This document shows, piece after piece, positions 7,877-17,326 of a stretch of DNA of 64,000 nucleotides (position 1 is its first letter; each line of letters begins with the position of its first letter). Both the position numbers and the translations under genes were made by a program. Below the pieces are notes generated by a model. That model saw only the letters and a list, made by a program, of their open reading frames with translations. It was not told where the DNA came from and made no database searches. The DNA lies in assembly GCF_016919445.1 (NCBI RefSeq), contig NZ_CP070356.1:2636001-2700000 (forward strand). The letters run 5' to 3'. This DNA comes from Pseudomonas sp. PDNC002. Lineage in GTDB: Bacteria > Pseudomonadota > Gammaproteobacteria > Pseudomonadales > Pseudomonadaceae.

Positions 7877-9418
7877 TCAGAGCTGGGCGCTTTCCAGCCG
7901 GTTGCGACCGTTGGCCTTGGCCTGGTAAAGCGCCCGGTCGGCGCCCTCGAGCAATTGCGCCAGGTCGCAGGCCTGCTCCACCGAGACCAGCCCGATGCTG
8001 ACGCTGACCCGCAACTCACCGCCCTCGACGTCCAGGCGAAGGCTCTGCAGGTTTTCCCGCAGCCGATCGAGGAAGTGCCGGGCCGCATCGGCGTCGGTAC
8101 TGGGCAGCAGGAAGACGAACTCCTCTCCACCGAAACGGGCGAACAGGTCGGTGCTGCGAGCCAGCCGCCGGCACAGTTCGCTGAACTGGCAAAGCGCTCG
8201 GTCACCGGCGGCGTGGCCGTACTGGTCGTTGATCCGCTTGAAGTGATCGAGGTCGAGTATCGCCAGGCTCAACGGCGAGCCATAGCGTGCGCTGCGGGCC
8301 AGCTCGTGCTCGGCCTGGGCCTGGAAGGCCCGGCGGTTGAGCGCGCTGGTCAGGGGATCGAGCGTGGCCAGCTGGCGCAGCTGGTTTTCCAGGGCCTTGT
8401 GGTGGCTGACGTCACGGATTTCCGCGACCCGCTGTTGACCGCCGGCCAGGCGCTCGACGCTCAGCTCTGCGGCGAAGGTGCTGCCGTCGTCACGCATGGC
8501 CAATATGTCGTGGGGCTTACCGTCTGCAGCGGCGAGAAGCTCGTGCAGGTCTTCCTGAACTTCGCCGACGAAGAGTTCACTGAAGTCCTGGCCGATCAGC
8601 CGCTCGCGGGGCCAGAGCAGCATGCGTTCGAGCATCGGGTTGGCGTCCACCACCTTGCCGTCGCGCAGCACCAGCATGCCGGCATGGGCGACCTGCATCA
8701 GCCGCTCGAAACGCTCGGCGCTGGCGGCGGCATCGCGGGCGTGGCGTTGGCTGTCGGCGAGGATCCGGCGCATGGTCATCAGGGCCATGCCGACCAGGGC
8801 GATCACCCACAACGGAACGCCGAAGTTGTAAGGCAGCAGGTAGCTGAAGGAGCGGGTGACGTCGACGTGCTCGATGCCGTGCAAGCCATCGTGCAGGCCG
8901 ATGCCGGAACGCGCCAGGGTGACCAGGGCGTACGCACCCAGGGCGGCGGCCACGAAGCGGCGCACGCCGCGCAATTCGATCTCGCCTTGAGTGCGCAGCA
9001 GAATCAGGCAGGCCTGGATCGGCAACAGGCCGCCGATGCCGGCATAGATGGCGATCAGGTACTCGGAATTGATCGGTGCGACCCACCAGTGCCAGGACAA
9101 CGCCACGGTCATCGCGGCTGCGCTGGCGGGGACTGTCCACCAGGGTGGCGGCAGACCGAGGAAGCGGTACACGCCCAGCAGCAGGAGCGCTTCACCAGCC
9201 AGCTGTGTGGCGTTGCCAAGGATGTTCAGCAGCTTGTTGCCGCTGGCCATGAAGCCCATGAACAACAGAATGCCGACGATCAGAGTCCAGGCGCCGCTCA
9301 TCCACAGGCCGGGGCCTCGGTAGGGGCGGGCGAAGTACCAGAGGCCGGTGCAGGCGATGGCGCTGGCGAGCATCAGGTTGAGGCCGAGCAGCATCGGTGA
9401 GAAGTACAGGGATTCCAC
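7877..9418 (-). CDS. Membrane PAS-GGDEF diguanylate cyclase
   Basis: A 513-residue inner-membrane signalling enzyme expected to make cyclic di-GMP from two GTP. Residues 1 to about 210 contain roughly seven hydrophobic helices. A PAS domain follows (about 225-340, with VVDANPMLERMLLWPRERLIGQDF). The C-terminal GGDEF domain (about 345-510) keeps an active GGEEF motif and an RxxD inhibitory site (RSTD) five residues before it. So it should be catalytically competent and product-inhibited. It is convergent with the LysR gene (four bases between them). The sensed signal is unknown. Confidence 0.93.
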   Translation of the reverse strand: MESLYFSPMLLGLNLMLASAIACTGLWYFARPYRGPGLWMSGAWTLIVGILLFMGFMASGNKLLNILGNATQLAGEALLLLGVYRFLGLPPPWWTVPASAAAMTVALSWHWWVAPINSEYLIAIYAGIGGLLPIQACLILLRTQGEIELRGVRRFVAAALGAYALVTLARSGIGLHDGLHGIEHVDVTRSFSYLLPYNFGVPLWVIALVGMALMTMRRILADSQRHARDAAASAERFERLMQVAHAGMLVLRDGKVVDANPMLERMLLWPRERLIGQDFSELFVGEVQEDLHELLAAADGKPHDILAMRDDGSTFAAELSVERLAGGQQRVAEIRDVSHHKALENQLRQLATLDPLTSALNRRAFQAQAEHELARSARYGSPLSLAILDLDHFKRINDQYGHAAGDRALCQFSELCRRLARSTDLFARFGGEEFVFLLPSTDADAARHFLDRLRENLQSLRLDVEGGELRVSVSIGLVSVEQACDLAQLLEGADRALYQAKANGRNRLESAQL

Positions 9419-9485
9419 GGCCCCAACCTCCTTGTGTGGTTGCCGCGGATTTTGCCAGCGCTGCCGGCCCTTTGTCAGTGACCGT

Positions 9486-10094
9486 TCAGAGCAGCGCCCC
9501 GGCCCAGGCCGACACCAGCAGCAGGACCGCCATCAGCTGGTTGAGCCGCTGCATCTGCGTCGGTGAAAGCAGGCGCTGGCTGCCGATGCCCAGTCCGGCC
9601 CAGACCGCCATGCAGGGAAGCGACACGAGGAAGAACAGCAGCGACAGCAGTTGCACGCGGTCCAGTCGGTCGACGCCATGGCCGGCGTACACGCTGATCA
9701 CCGCCAGCGCCATCATCCAGGTCTTCGGGTTGACCAACTGCAGTGCGGCGGCGCCGACCAGGCCCAGGCGCGCGGCATTGCCGTCCCGCGCGAGGTCTGC
9801 TGGCGGGCTGCGGAAGATCTGCCAGGCCAGCCAGCTCAGCCAGAGCACGCCGGCCACGCTCATGCCCTGCTGCACGCGCGGCAAGCTGGCGAGGGCTTCG
9901 CCCAGACCGCTGCCCACCGCCAGCACCAGCGCCGCTGCGGCGCCACATCCACCGAGCATGATCGGCAACGCGGCGCTCCAGCCGAAGCGCGCGCTGTTGC
10001 TGAAAATCAGCAGATTGGTCGGGCCGGGGGTGATCGAGGCGACGAAAGCGAAGAGCAGGAAGGGCAGCCACTGGCTGAGCTGGGCGAGGTGCAT
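9486..10094 (-). CDS. LysE/RhtB family amino-acid exporter
   Basis: A 202-residue inner-membrane transporter with about six helices. The N-terminal ASITPGPTNLLIFSNSARFGW is the LysE/RhtB signature, and LGGCGAAAALVLAVGSGLG forms the second helix. ATG 10094 is chosen because GGAG sits seven bases upstream; an ATG at 10127 lacks a ribosome site. An AraC-type regulator begins on the same strand 52 bases upstream, a common pairing in pseudomonads. The cargo (an amino acid or analogue) is not determinable. Confidence 0.88.
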   Translation of the reverse strand: MHLAQLSQWLPFLLFAFVASITPGPTNLLIFSNSARFGWSAALPIMLGGCGAAAALVLAVGSGLGEALASLPRVQQGMSVAGVLWLSWLAWQIFRSPPADLARDGNAARLGLVGAAALQLVNPKTWMMALAVISVYAGHGVDRLDRVQLLSLLFFLVSLPCMAVWAGLGIGSQRLLSPTQMQRLNQLMAVLLLVSAWAGALL

Positions 10095-10146
10095 GGCGGG
10101 AACTCCGGTGAATCCGTGGGAGTTCATCTTCGCCAGCGCGGCGGGC

Positions 10147-10983
10147 TCAGTCTGGAAGCTTTGAGCAGCGATTGCGGTAGTAGGCGGGCGTCACACCATA
10201 GGCGCGGCGGAACCAGCGGCCCAGATGGCTCTGGTCAGCGAAGCCGAGGTCGGCGGCGATGTCCGCTGGCGCCAGGCCGCGTCCGAGCAGCTGGCGCGCA
10301 CGGGCCAGGCGCAGCTGGATCAGATAGGCATGGGGCGGCAGGCCGAAGGCCTGCTTGAAGGCGCGGGTCAGCCGGAAGCGGTCGCAGCCGCTGGCGCGTG
10401 CCACGTCGTCGAGGCCGATGTCGGCGGTCAGGTTGGCGTGCAGGTAATCCCGCGCGCGCTGCGCTACCAGCGGCAGGTGTGTCTGCGTGGTGGCGCGCTG
10501 GCGCCAATGCAGGTGTCGGGTCATGCCGTCGAGGAGGTCGTCGATGGCGGTCTGGCGAACGATCTTCAGGTCGTTGCCGTGCACCGCCTGGAAGGCATTG
10601 TCGACGCGTCGCGCCAATCGCGGATCGTCGATCAGCAGCTCGGGTACGGCCAATTGGCAGTTGCCCGGCGCCTCTTCGAACAGCGTGGCGATTTCCCGCT
10701 CCAGCCAGGGCGCGTCGAGGTACAGGGTGCGATAGGTGAACCCGCCTTCGGTGGGCGCGTCGCCGTCATGGATGTCGCCGGGCTCGAGGAAGAACACCTT
10801 GCCGGTGGTGCTGATGTAGCGCTGGTTGCGGCTGCGGAACTGCTGGACGCCGGATTCGGTGTAGCCGATCAGGTAGCTGTCGTGCCAGTGCGGGTCGTAG
10901 GCGTGGCCCTTGAAGTGCGCGCGCAGGCTCTGGATGCCGGTGTCGGCATCCTGCAGCAGGTCGATCCAGTTGTCTTTGTGCAT
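10147..10983 (-). CDS. AraC family transcriptional regulator
   Basis: A 278-residue regulator. The N-terminal cupin-like sensor has HAYDPHWHDSYLIGYTESGVQQFRSR and FFLEPGDIHDG. Two HTH motifs lie at the C-terminus (IGLDDVARASGCDRFRLTRAFKQAFGLPPHAYLIQLRLARARQLL and PADIAADLGFADQSHLGRWFRRAYGVTPAYYR). ATG 10983 has GGAGG seven bases upstream and is preferred over 10998. It sits directly upstream of the LysE exporter on the same strand and probably controls it. Confidence 0.9.
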   Translation of the reverse strand: MHKDNWIDLLQDADTGIQSLRAHFKGHAYDPHWHDSYLIGYTESGVQQFRSRNQRYISTTGKVFFLEPGDIHDGDAPTEGGFTYRTLYLDAPWLEREIATLFEEAPGNCQLAVPELLIDDPRLARRVDNAFQAVHGNDLKIVRQTAIDDLLDGMTRHLHWRQRATTQTHLPLVAQRARDYLHANLTADIGLDDVARASGCDRFRLTRAFKQAFGLPPHAYLIQLRLARARQLLGRGLAPADIAADLGFADQSHLGRWFRRAYGVTPAYYRNRCSKLPD

Positions 10984-11069
10984 GGGCCGCCTCCGCATCG
11001 CTCGCCCGGTCGGCCAGCATAACGCGCAGGCGGGCGATGTCTGGAAGATTCGTGCAGCCGTTGGGCCGG

Positions 11070-12998
11070 TTACTGCGCGGGCTGCGGCTTCCAGTCCAGC
11101 AGATGATGGCTGAAGCCGTAGCTGGCCGTCTGGTAGTAGCTGATGGCGCGGTCCACCAGGGGATCATCCGTCTTCGCGGGGACTTCCACGCTTTCCCCCA
11201 GTGCCTGGTTGTGCCGGCGCAAGCCTTGGCGCGGGCTCAGGATCGCCAGGTCCTTGCCGTCGAACAGGCCCAGGTGCTGGTAGTTGCCGATCACCACGCG
11301 CGGCGGCAGGTGACTATCCGTCATCAGGTCGCGGCCAAAGAAGGTCGACTGGTAGCTCAGGTTCAGCATCGACAACAGGGTGGGCGCCAGGTCGAGCTGG
11401 CTCGCTAGTTCGGGGCGCTCGCCTACTGGCAGCAGTTTGGGGGCGTAGATGAACAGGGGAATCTGGTAGTTCTCGACCGGCAGGTCCTCCTTGCCGGCGC
11501 TGCCAGCCGTATGGTCGGCCACGAACACGAAGATCGTGTTGTCGAACCACGGCTTGCTCTTCACGTTGGCGAGGAACTGACCGATCGCGTAGTCGGTGTA
11601 CTTCACCGCGCCATCGCGGCCATTGCCCGAGGGAATGTCGATGCGCCCCGCCGGATAGGTGTAAGGGCGGTGGTTCGAGGTGGTCATCAGTTGCAGGAGG
11701 AAGGGCTGCTGCCTGGCGTGGTCCTCGTCGGCCACCTTGATCGCCTGCGCGTAGAGGTCCTCGTCGGCCATGCCCCAGGCGTTCTTGAAGTGGATGTCGG
11801 CCTCTTTCACGCTCGACTGGTCGACGATGCGGTAGCCGTTGCCACCGAAGAAGGCGTTCATGTTGTCGAAATAGCCGCGGCCGCCGTACAGGAACACCGT
11901 GTCATACCCAACGGCCTTGAGCTGTTGTCCGAGGCTGGCGAAACCGCTCTCGCGGCCGACGCGCTTGACGATCGAGCGGCCGGGAGTCGGCGGTATCGAC
12001 AGGGTGATGGCCTCCAGGCCGCGGTCGGTGCGGGTGCCGGTGGCATAGAAGTTGTTGAAGTAGAGGCTGTTGCGGCGCAGCTCATCGAGATTGGGGGTGA
12101 GGTCTCGCTCATCGCCATTGCTGCCCAGGTACTTGGCGCTGAGGCTCTCGATGGTGACCAGGACGATGTTGTACTTCTTCGGCGCTCCGTCGTGGCTGAT
12201 GGTGCGGCGGATATCCATCGGTGCGGAGCCCGCATAGCGTGCGTTGGGCTCAGCCAGTTCGGCGCGGATCAGCGTGGTGGCCTGCTGCGCCGGAAGGGGC
12301 GTGTAGAACTGCGCGTAGTCCAGCTCGTTGTTCCGGAACGCGGAGAAGAACTGGTACGGACCGTTGCTCTCCAGTTCACGCAGGTAGGCGTTGCCGCCCT
12401 GGGTGCGCGGATGCTCCTGATCGACCAGGAACAGCGCCACCACCGCCATGCCCAGCAGGCCGGCACAACCCGCGAGACGTTGGCGCAGTGGTGGAACTTG
12501 CGCATTGGTGATGGCGCGCAATGCCTTGAGCAGCGCCAGGGTAACGGCCAGGGAAGCCGCCGCCAGGATGCTCAAGAGCATTCCGATGGGATAGGACTCG
12601 AGAATGTTGTTCAGGACCTCGTCGGAATAGACCAGGTAGTCGACGGCGATGAAGTTGAAGCGCACGCCGAACTCGTCCCAGAACAGCCATTCGGCCACCG
12701 CCGTGAACAACATCACGTAGAGGCTGGCGAAGACCACGGCGGTGAGAATCCAGCGCCAGGCGGCAGTGCGCCAGATCCGGGCGGGCAGCAGCATCAGGAG
12801 CAATCCGAGCGGCAGCAGGGCGTAGGCGAGGAAGCTCAGGTCGTACAGGAAGCCGATGGCGAAGACCGCCAGGTGGCCCGCCCCCAACTCGGACAGGTGA
12901 GCGATCAGGAGGACCGCGCGAGTCAGGAGGAATACGGAGAGCCACAGGAAGGCGATCAGCGCCAGAAAGCGGGTCGGAGCCGAGCGGAAGAGTTGCAT
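11070..12998 (-). CDS. LTA synthase family membrane sulfatase-like phosphoglycerol transferase
   Basis: A 642-residue membrane enzyme with about five N-terminal helices (residues 10 to about 185) and a large periplasmic sulfatase-type domain. Metal and nucleophile regions are visible: NIVLVTIESLSAKYLGSNG (Glu), ATGTRTDRGLEAITLSIPP (candidate Thr nucleophile) and FVFVADHTAG (Asp-His). The family includes LtaS and MdoB/OpgB, so transfer of phosphoglycerol or a related head group to a periplasmic glycan is likely. Gram-negative bacteria lack LTA, and the acceptor here is unknown. No glucan-synthesis gene is adjacent. Confidence 0.87.
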   Translation of the reverse strand: MQLFRSAPTRFLALIAFLWLSVFLLTRAVLLIAHLSELGAGHLAVFAIGFLYDLSFLAYALLPLGLLLMLLPARIWRTAAWRWILTAVVFASLYVMLFTAVAEWLFWDEFGVRFNFIAVDYLVYSDEVLNNILESYPIGMLLSILAAASLAVTLALLKALRAITNAQVPPLRQRLAGCAGLLGMAVVALFLVDQEHPRTQGGNAYLRELESNGPYQFFSAFRNNELDYAQFYTPLPAQQATTLIRAELAEPNARYAGSAPMDIRRTISHDGAPKKYNIVLVTIESLSAKYLGSNGDERDLTPNLDELRRNSLYFNNFYATGTRTDRGLEAITLSIPPTPGRSIVKRVGRESGFASLGQQLKAVGYDTVFLYGGRGYFDNMNAFFGGNGYRIVDQSSVKEADIHFKNAWGMADEDLYAQAIKVADEDHARQQPFLLQLMTTSNHRPYTYPAGRIDIPSGNGRDGAVKYTDYAIGQFLANVKSKPWFDNTIFVFVADHTAGSAGKEDLPVENYQIPLFIYAPKLLPVGERPELASQLDLAPTLLSMLNLSYQSTFFGRDLMTDSHLPPRVVIGNYQHLGLFDGKDLAILSPRQGLRRHNQALGESVEVPAKTDDPLVDRAISYYQTASYGFSHHLLDWKPQPAQ

Positions 12999-13284
12999 GG
13001 GGACGCCCTTGTAGATTCGCGCCGGCCGGGGGGCGGCAGCGCTGAAAGTGCCGTCGCCGGCTTGGGGGCGAGAAGCTACAAGGTGGAAGGCAAAGAATTT
13101 GTCAAAACTGTGCGAAGGGAATGTTTCAAATTGTGTATGAATTGATAACGCAGATTATCTGAATCTGGAGTGTTCACGGAGCATGCCGCCTTGGCCACAT
13201 CCAGTTCGCGCTCCTCTTCTACGCCGGCGCCAATGCCGGCGGCTTCAGCGTCGTGTGCTGAAGCCGCTATCGGCATGCGCTGGC
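12999..13284. other. Intergenic region, no gene seen
   Basis: This gap between two minus-strand genes has a locally AT-richer core (about 13090-13170) that probably contains the promoter for the LTA-synthase-like gene. Short self-complementary stretches (GCCGGCG..CGCCGGC near 13224-13246) lie just upstream of the end of the next gene. No coding frame with a credible start or family match was found. Confidence 0.4.
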
Positions 13285-14895
13285 TTAGGCGTCGGCGGCG
13301 TCGAAGCTGTCACTGCGCGCCATGCGCCAGATGCGCTCGTAGAACTCGCCCTCGATGTTGCCCGAGGTCAGCTCGCCCGGCTTGAGGAAGTAGTGCAGGT
13401 GCGAGAACAGGCGGATCTCGGTGGCGGACACACGGCGCACCAGGTGCTTGGCTTCCAGCTGCGACGGATGCTGGATGCCCGCGGCGGCGATCATCTCGGC
13501 CAGGCCTTTGAGCGTATTGCGGTGGAAGCTGTAGACGCGTTCGGCCTTGTCCGGCACGACCAGGGCACGCTGGCGCAGCGGGTCCTGGGTGGCAACGCCG
13601 GTGGGGCATTTGTTCGTGTGGCAGCTCTGCGACTGAATGCAGCCGATGGCGAACATGAAGCCCCGCGCCGAGTTGGCCCAGTCGGCGCCCATGGCTAGCA
13701 CGCTGGCGATATCGAAGGCGCTGACGATCTTGCCGCTGGCGCCGATGCGGATCTTGTCGCGCAGGTTCAGGCCGACCAGGGTGTTGTGCACGAACAGCAG
13801 GCCCTCGCGCATCGGCAGGCCCATGTGGTCGGTGAACTCCAGGGGCGCGGCGCCGGTGCCGCCTTCCTTGCCGTCGACGACGATGAAGTCGGGGAGGATG
13901 CCGGTCTCGTGCATGGCCTTGGCGATGCCCATGAACTCCCACGGATGGCCGATGCACAGCTTGAAGCCCACAGGCTTGCCACCGGAGAGCTGGCGCAGCT
14001 GAACGATGAAGTCGAGCAACCCCTTGGGCGTGCTGAAGGCGCTGTGGGAAGAGGGCGAAATGCAGTCCTTGCCCATGGGCACGCCACGGGTCGCGGCAAT
14101 TTCCTCGGTGACCTTGTGCTTGGGCAGGATGCCGCCGTGGCCGGGCTTGGCGCCCTGGCTCAGCTTGATCTCGATCATCTTCACCTGCGGGTCGACCGCC
14201 TGCTTGGCGAAGCGCTCGGGGCTGAAGGTGCCGTCGTCGTTGCGGCAGCCGAAGTAGCCGCTGCCCAGCTCCCAGGTCAGGTCGCCGCCGTATTCGCGGT
14301 GGTACGGGCTGATGCTGCCCTCGCCGGTGTCATGGATGAAGCCGCCGAGCTTGGCGCCCTTGTTCAGCGCGCGGATGGCGTTGGCGCTCAGCGAGCCGAA
14401 GCTCATCGCCGAGATATTGAACACCGAGATGGAGTAGGGCTGCTGGCAGTCCGGGCCGCCGACACTGACGCGGAAGGTGCAGGGATCGGCCACCGGCGCC
14501 GGGCGGATGGAGTGGGCGATGAACTCGAAGCCGGACTGGTAGACGTCGATCAGGGTGCCGAAGGGCTTGTCGGCGGTCTCGTTCTTCGCCCGCGAGTACA
14601 CCAGCGCGCGCTGGGCGCGGGAGAAGGGCAGGGCCTCCTGGTCGCCTTCGAGCAGGTACTGGCGGATCTCCGGGCGGATGGCTTCCACCAGGTAGCGGAT
14701 GTTGCCGAGGATCGGGTAGTTGCGCCGCACGGCGTGGCGTTCCTGCAGCAGGTCGAACACCCCGATCACGCTCAGGACGAGGGTCAGCAGGGTGAAGGGC
14801 CAGATCCAGTCATGTCCCAGGAAGGGCAGGCTGAGCAGGGTGAACAGGACGCACGCGGCGAAGAAGGCATAACGGCTGAGCAGCGACAGGTTCAT
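13285..14895 (-). CDS. FMN-binding glutamate synthase-like family protein with N-terminal membrane anchor
   Basis: A 536-residue protein. Residues 1-55 contain two hydrophobic helices (LLSRYAFFAACVLFTLLSLPF and WIWPFTLLTLVLSVIGVFDLL). The rest is the GltB-type FMN/TIM-barrel domain: FNISAMSFGSLSANAIRALNKGAKLGGF, EIKLSQGAKPGHGGILP, DFIVVDGKEGGTGAAP and the Cys-rich CIQSQSCHTNKCPTG, which in glutamate synthase binds a 3Fe-4S cluster. The glutaminase domain is absent, so it is not a complete GOGAT; the real reaction of this stand-alone family is not established. ATG 14895 has a good GGAG site; the longer frame to 14988 is rejected. Confidence 0.87.
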   Translation of the reverse strand: MNLSLLSRYAFFAACVLFTLLSLPFLGHDWIWPFTLLTLVLSVIGVFDLLQERHAVRRNYPILGNIRYLVEAIRPEIRQYLLEGDQEALPFSRAQRALVYSRAKNETADKPFGTLIDVYQSGFEFIAHSIRPAPVADPCTFRVSVGGPDCQQPYSISVFNISAMSFGSLSANAIRALNKGAKLGGFIHDTGEGSISPYHREYGGDLTWELGSGYFGCRNDDGTFSPERFAKQAVDPQVKMIEIKLSQGAKPGHGGILPKHKVTEEIAATRGVPMGKDCISPSSHSAFSTPKGLLDFIVQLRQLSGGKPVGFKLCIGHPWEFMGIAKAMHETGILPDFIVVDGKEGGTGAAPLEFTDHMGLPMREGLLFVHNTLVGLNLRDKIRIGASGKIVSAFDIASVLAMGADWANSARGFMFAIGCIQSQSCHTNKCPTGVATQDPLRQRALVVPDKAERVYSFHRNTLKGLAEMIAAAGIQHPSQLEAKHLVRRVSATEIRLFSHLHYFLKPGELTSGNIEGEFYERIWRMARSDSFDAADA

Positions 14896-15175
14896 GGAAT
14901 CTCCAGTCGTCGGGCTTTTATCACGGTGGGGTTGGCCGAAAGGGCCGCCACAGAGCATGGCAGGCATCGCGCGAACGTGCCTGGGCAAAGGTCAATGCGG
15001 CGGACTTTCGGACGTTTTCTAGTTCTGGCGGGCATCGACGGTAGCCCGAAGCGGGTAAAAAAGAAAGCTAGCTAACGATTTTCTCCGGGGCTGAGAAAGC
15101 TTGTTTCGGGCGGTGCAAGAAATGGCCGCACAGCTTGTGCAATTGTCTTCTTCGATCATTCGGTGCTGGGGGGCT
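14896..15175. other. Intergenic region upstream of the glutamate synthase-like gene
   Basis: About 280 bases with no credible gene. It holds the upstream region of the minus-strand synthase gene and an AT-rich stretch around 15055-15085 (AAAAAAGAAAGCTAGCTAACG), a plausible promoter location. It ends where the tandem repeat array begins. Confidence 0.4.
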
Positions 15176-15722
15176 TCCCTCTCCCTAACCCTCTCCCTGA
15201 AGGGAGAGGGGACTGGATTGGTACCGGCTGAAACCGTAATTTCAGCCGGCACGGAAGGCTCCCTCTCACTTCAGGGAGATGGGACTGGATTGGTGCCGGC
15301 TGAAACCGTAATTTCAGCCGGCGCGGAACGCTCTCTCTCCCTTCAGGGAGAGGGGACTGGATTGGTGCCGGCTGAAACCGTAATTTCAGCCGGCGCGGAA
15401 GGCTCTCTCTCCCTTCAGGGAGAGGGGACTGGATTGGTGCCGGTTGAAACCGTAATTTCAGCCGGCGCGGAAGGCTCCCTCTCCCTTCAGGGAGAGGAGA
15501 CTGGATTGGTACCGGCTGAAACCGTAATTTCAGCCGGCACGGAAGGCTCTCTCTCCCTTCAGGGAGAGGGGACTGGATTGGTACCGGATGAAACCGTGAT
15601 CTCAGCTGGCACGGAAGGCTCTCTCTCCCTTCAGGGAGAGGGGACTGGAGTGGTGCCGGCTGAAACCGTGATCTCAGCCGGCACGGAAGGCGCCCTCTCC
15701 CTTCAGGGAGAGGGCGGGGGAG
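15176..15722. repeat. 72-bp tandem repeat array (seven full copies plus a partial)
   Basis: A strictly periodic array: the CTCTCCCTTCAGGGAGAG palindrome recurs at 15191, 15263, 15335, 15407, 15479, 15551, 15623 and, as a partial copy, 15695, always 72 bases apart. Each unit also contains a second inverted repeat, CCGGCTGAAA..TTTCAGCCGG, with a six-base loop. Copies differ at only a few positions (for example GTACC/GTGCC, GTAATTTC/GTGATCTC). Because 72 is a multiple of three, frames stay open on both strands, but none has a convincing start or family. The outer edges carry the ends of the dispersed element family seen elsewhere in this window. Confidence 0.95.
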
Positions 15723-15758
15723 AAGGTTTCGGGCAGAAACGCACCTGACTGGCATTGA

Positions 15759-17138
15759 TCAACAGGCAATCACATTCACCGCCAGCCCGCCCTTCGAGGT
15801 CTCCTTGTACTTGTCCATCATGTCGCGCCCTGTTTCGCGCAGGGTGTCGATGGCCTTGTCCAGGCTGACCAGGTGCTGGCCGTCGCCGCGCAAGGCGAGT
15901 TGGGCGGCGTTGATGGCCTTGAGCGAGGCCATGGCGTTGCGCTCGATGCAGGGCACCTGTACCAGCCCGGCGACCGGGTCGCAGGTCAGGCCGAGGTTGT
16001 GCTCCAGGCCGATCTCCGCGGCGTTCTCCACCTGTTCCAGGCTACCGCCCAGGACTTCCGCCAGCCCGGCGGCCGCCATGGCGCAGGCCGAGCCGACCTC
16101 GCCCTGGCAGCCGACCTCGGCGCCGGAAATCGACGCATTGAGCTTGCAGAGCATGCCGATGGCGGCGGCGGTCAACAGGTAGCGCTCGATGCTGTCGGCC
16201 TTGGCGTTGTCGTCATAGCGCGCGTAGTAATGCAGCACCGCCGGAACGATGCCGGCGGCGCCGTTGGTGGGCGCGGTCACGACACGTCCGCCGGCGGCGT
16301 TTTCTTCATTGACGGCCAGCGCCCAGAGGTCCACCCAGTCCATCGCACCGAGCGTGGTGGCGATCAGGTTGCCACTGTCCGCCTCGTTCAACCGGCGGAA
16401 CAGCATGGGCGCGCGGCGGCGCACCTTCAGCCCGCCGGGCAGCGTGCCTTCGGTTTCCAGGCCGCGGTTCACGCAGGCCTGCATTTCCTCCCAGATATGC
16501 GCGAGCCCGGCGTGGATCTCTGCCTCGCTGCGCACCGCCAGTTCGTTGGCCCACATCAGGTCGCTGATGCGCCTGAATCCGTGCTCGTGGCAAAGGCGCA
16601 GCAGTTCCTCGGCGCTGCGGAAGGGATAAGGCATGGGGCTGTCGGGCAGGGCGCGGTCGGTGTTGAAGTCAGCCTGGTCTACCACGAAGCCGCCGCCGAC
16701 CGAGTAGCAGACGCGCTCGGCCAGCAACTCGCCCTGTTCATCCAGCGCGCGCAGGTGCAGGCCGTTGGGGTGGGCGGGCAGGCTGTCGTCGTGGAAGACC
16801 AGTTGGCGCGCCGGGTCGAAGTCGATTTCCTCCACGCCGCCCAGGCGCAGGCGATGGCGCAGCAGGATGTCGTCCACCTGCGGGGCGAGGGCGGCGGGAT
16901 CGGCTTCGGCCGGGTCGATGCCGAGCAGGCCGATCAGGCAGGCGCGGTCGGTGGCGTGGCCCTTGCCGGTGGCGCTGAGGGAGCCGTAGAGATGCACCTC
17001 TACGGCCGTGGTTCGGGCCAGCAGGCCGTCGTCACGCAGGCGATCGACGAACTCGCGGGTGGCGCACATCGGTCCGACGGTGTGGGAGCTGGACGGCCCG
17101 ACACCGGGCTTGAACATGTCGAAGACGCTGAGGGTCAT
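15759..17138 (-). CDS. sdaA: L-serine ammonia-lyase (L-serine dehydratase), iron-sulfur type
   Basis: A 459-residue single-chain L-serine dehydratase converting L-serine to pyruvate and ammonia. The N-terminal domain starts [24 protein letters not shown] (SSSHT substrate-binding motif). Conserved catalytic-domain segments are [38 protein letters not shown] and [20 protein letters not shown], whose Cys residues bind the 4Fe-4S cluster. ATG 17138 has an ideal GGAGG ribosome site; the frame open to 17207 is an artefact. It is last before the repeat array. A LuxR-type gene lies upstream beyond a REP-like hairpin, so it is probably a separate transcript. It could be named sdaB; paralogues are common. 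Confidence 0.93.
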   Translation of the reverse strand: MTLSVFDMFKPGVGPSSSHTVGPMCATREFVDRLRDDGLLARTTAVEVHLYGSLSATGKGHATDRACLIGLLGIDPAEADPAALAPQVDDILLRHRLRLGGVEEIDFDPARQLVFHDDSLPAHPNGLHLRALDEQGELLAERVCYSVGGGFVVDQADFNTDRALPDSPMPYPFRSAEELLRLCHEHGFRRISDLMWANELAVRSEAEIHAGLAHIWEEMQACVNRGLETEGTLPGGLKVRRRAPMLFRRLNEADSGNLIATTLGAMDWVDLWALAVNEENAAGGRVVTAPTNGAAGIVPAVLHYYARYDDNAKADSIERYLLTAAAIGMLCKLNASISGAEVGCQGEVGSACAMAAAGLAEVLGGSLEQVENAAEIGLEHNLGLTCDPVAGLVQVPCIERNAMASLKAINAAQLALRGDGQHLVSLDKAIDTLRETGRDMMDKYKETSKGGLAVNVIAC

Positions 17139-17216
17139 GGGGTTTCCTCCTGTCTTCCAGCATGGACCCGTGTGGGCTTGAATGCTCACCGACCGCTCGA
17201 CGGCCAAGCGCTTTTT

Positions 17217-17309
17217 GTAGGTGAGAGGGGGACGCCTGGTTCTTGCTCGCGAACCGGTTCACCGCGGAGCCGGCCAGGAAACTCTGTTCGCGAGCAAGCT
17301 CGTTCCTAC
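17217..17309. repeat. REP/REPIN-like inverted repeat
   Basis: Starts GTAGGTGAG and ends GTTCCTAC. An inner inverted repeat is TTGCTCGCGAA (about 17243) with TTCGCGAGCAA (about 17287). It lies between the serine dehydratase and LuxR-type genes and matches the usual pseudomonad REP style. It could terminate or stabilise mRNA of the upstream minus-strand gene. Confidence 0.7.
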
Positions 17310-17326
17310 AGGGGGCGCTCCTGGCC

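Noticed and set aside
15191-15714. CRISPR-like array
   Set aside because: The period is regular, but the whole 72-base unit repeats; there are no unique spacers between repeats and no cas genes nearby.
15101-15755. Open frames of about 200 codons on both strands encoding 24-residue repeats
   Set aside because: They exist only because the 72-base period is a multiple of three and contains no stop. No convincing start, ribosome site or family match.
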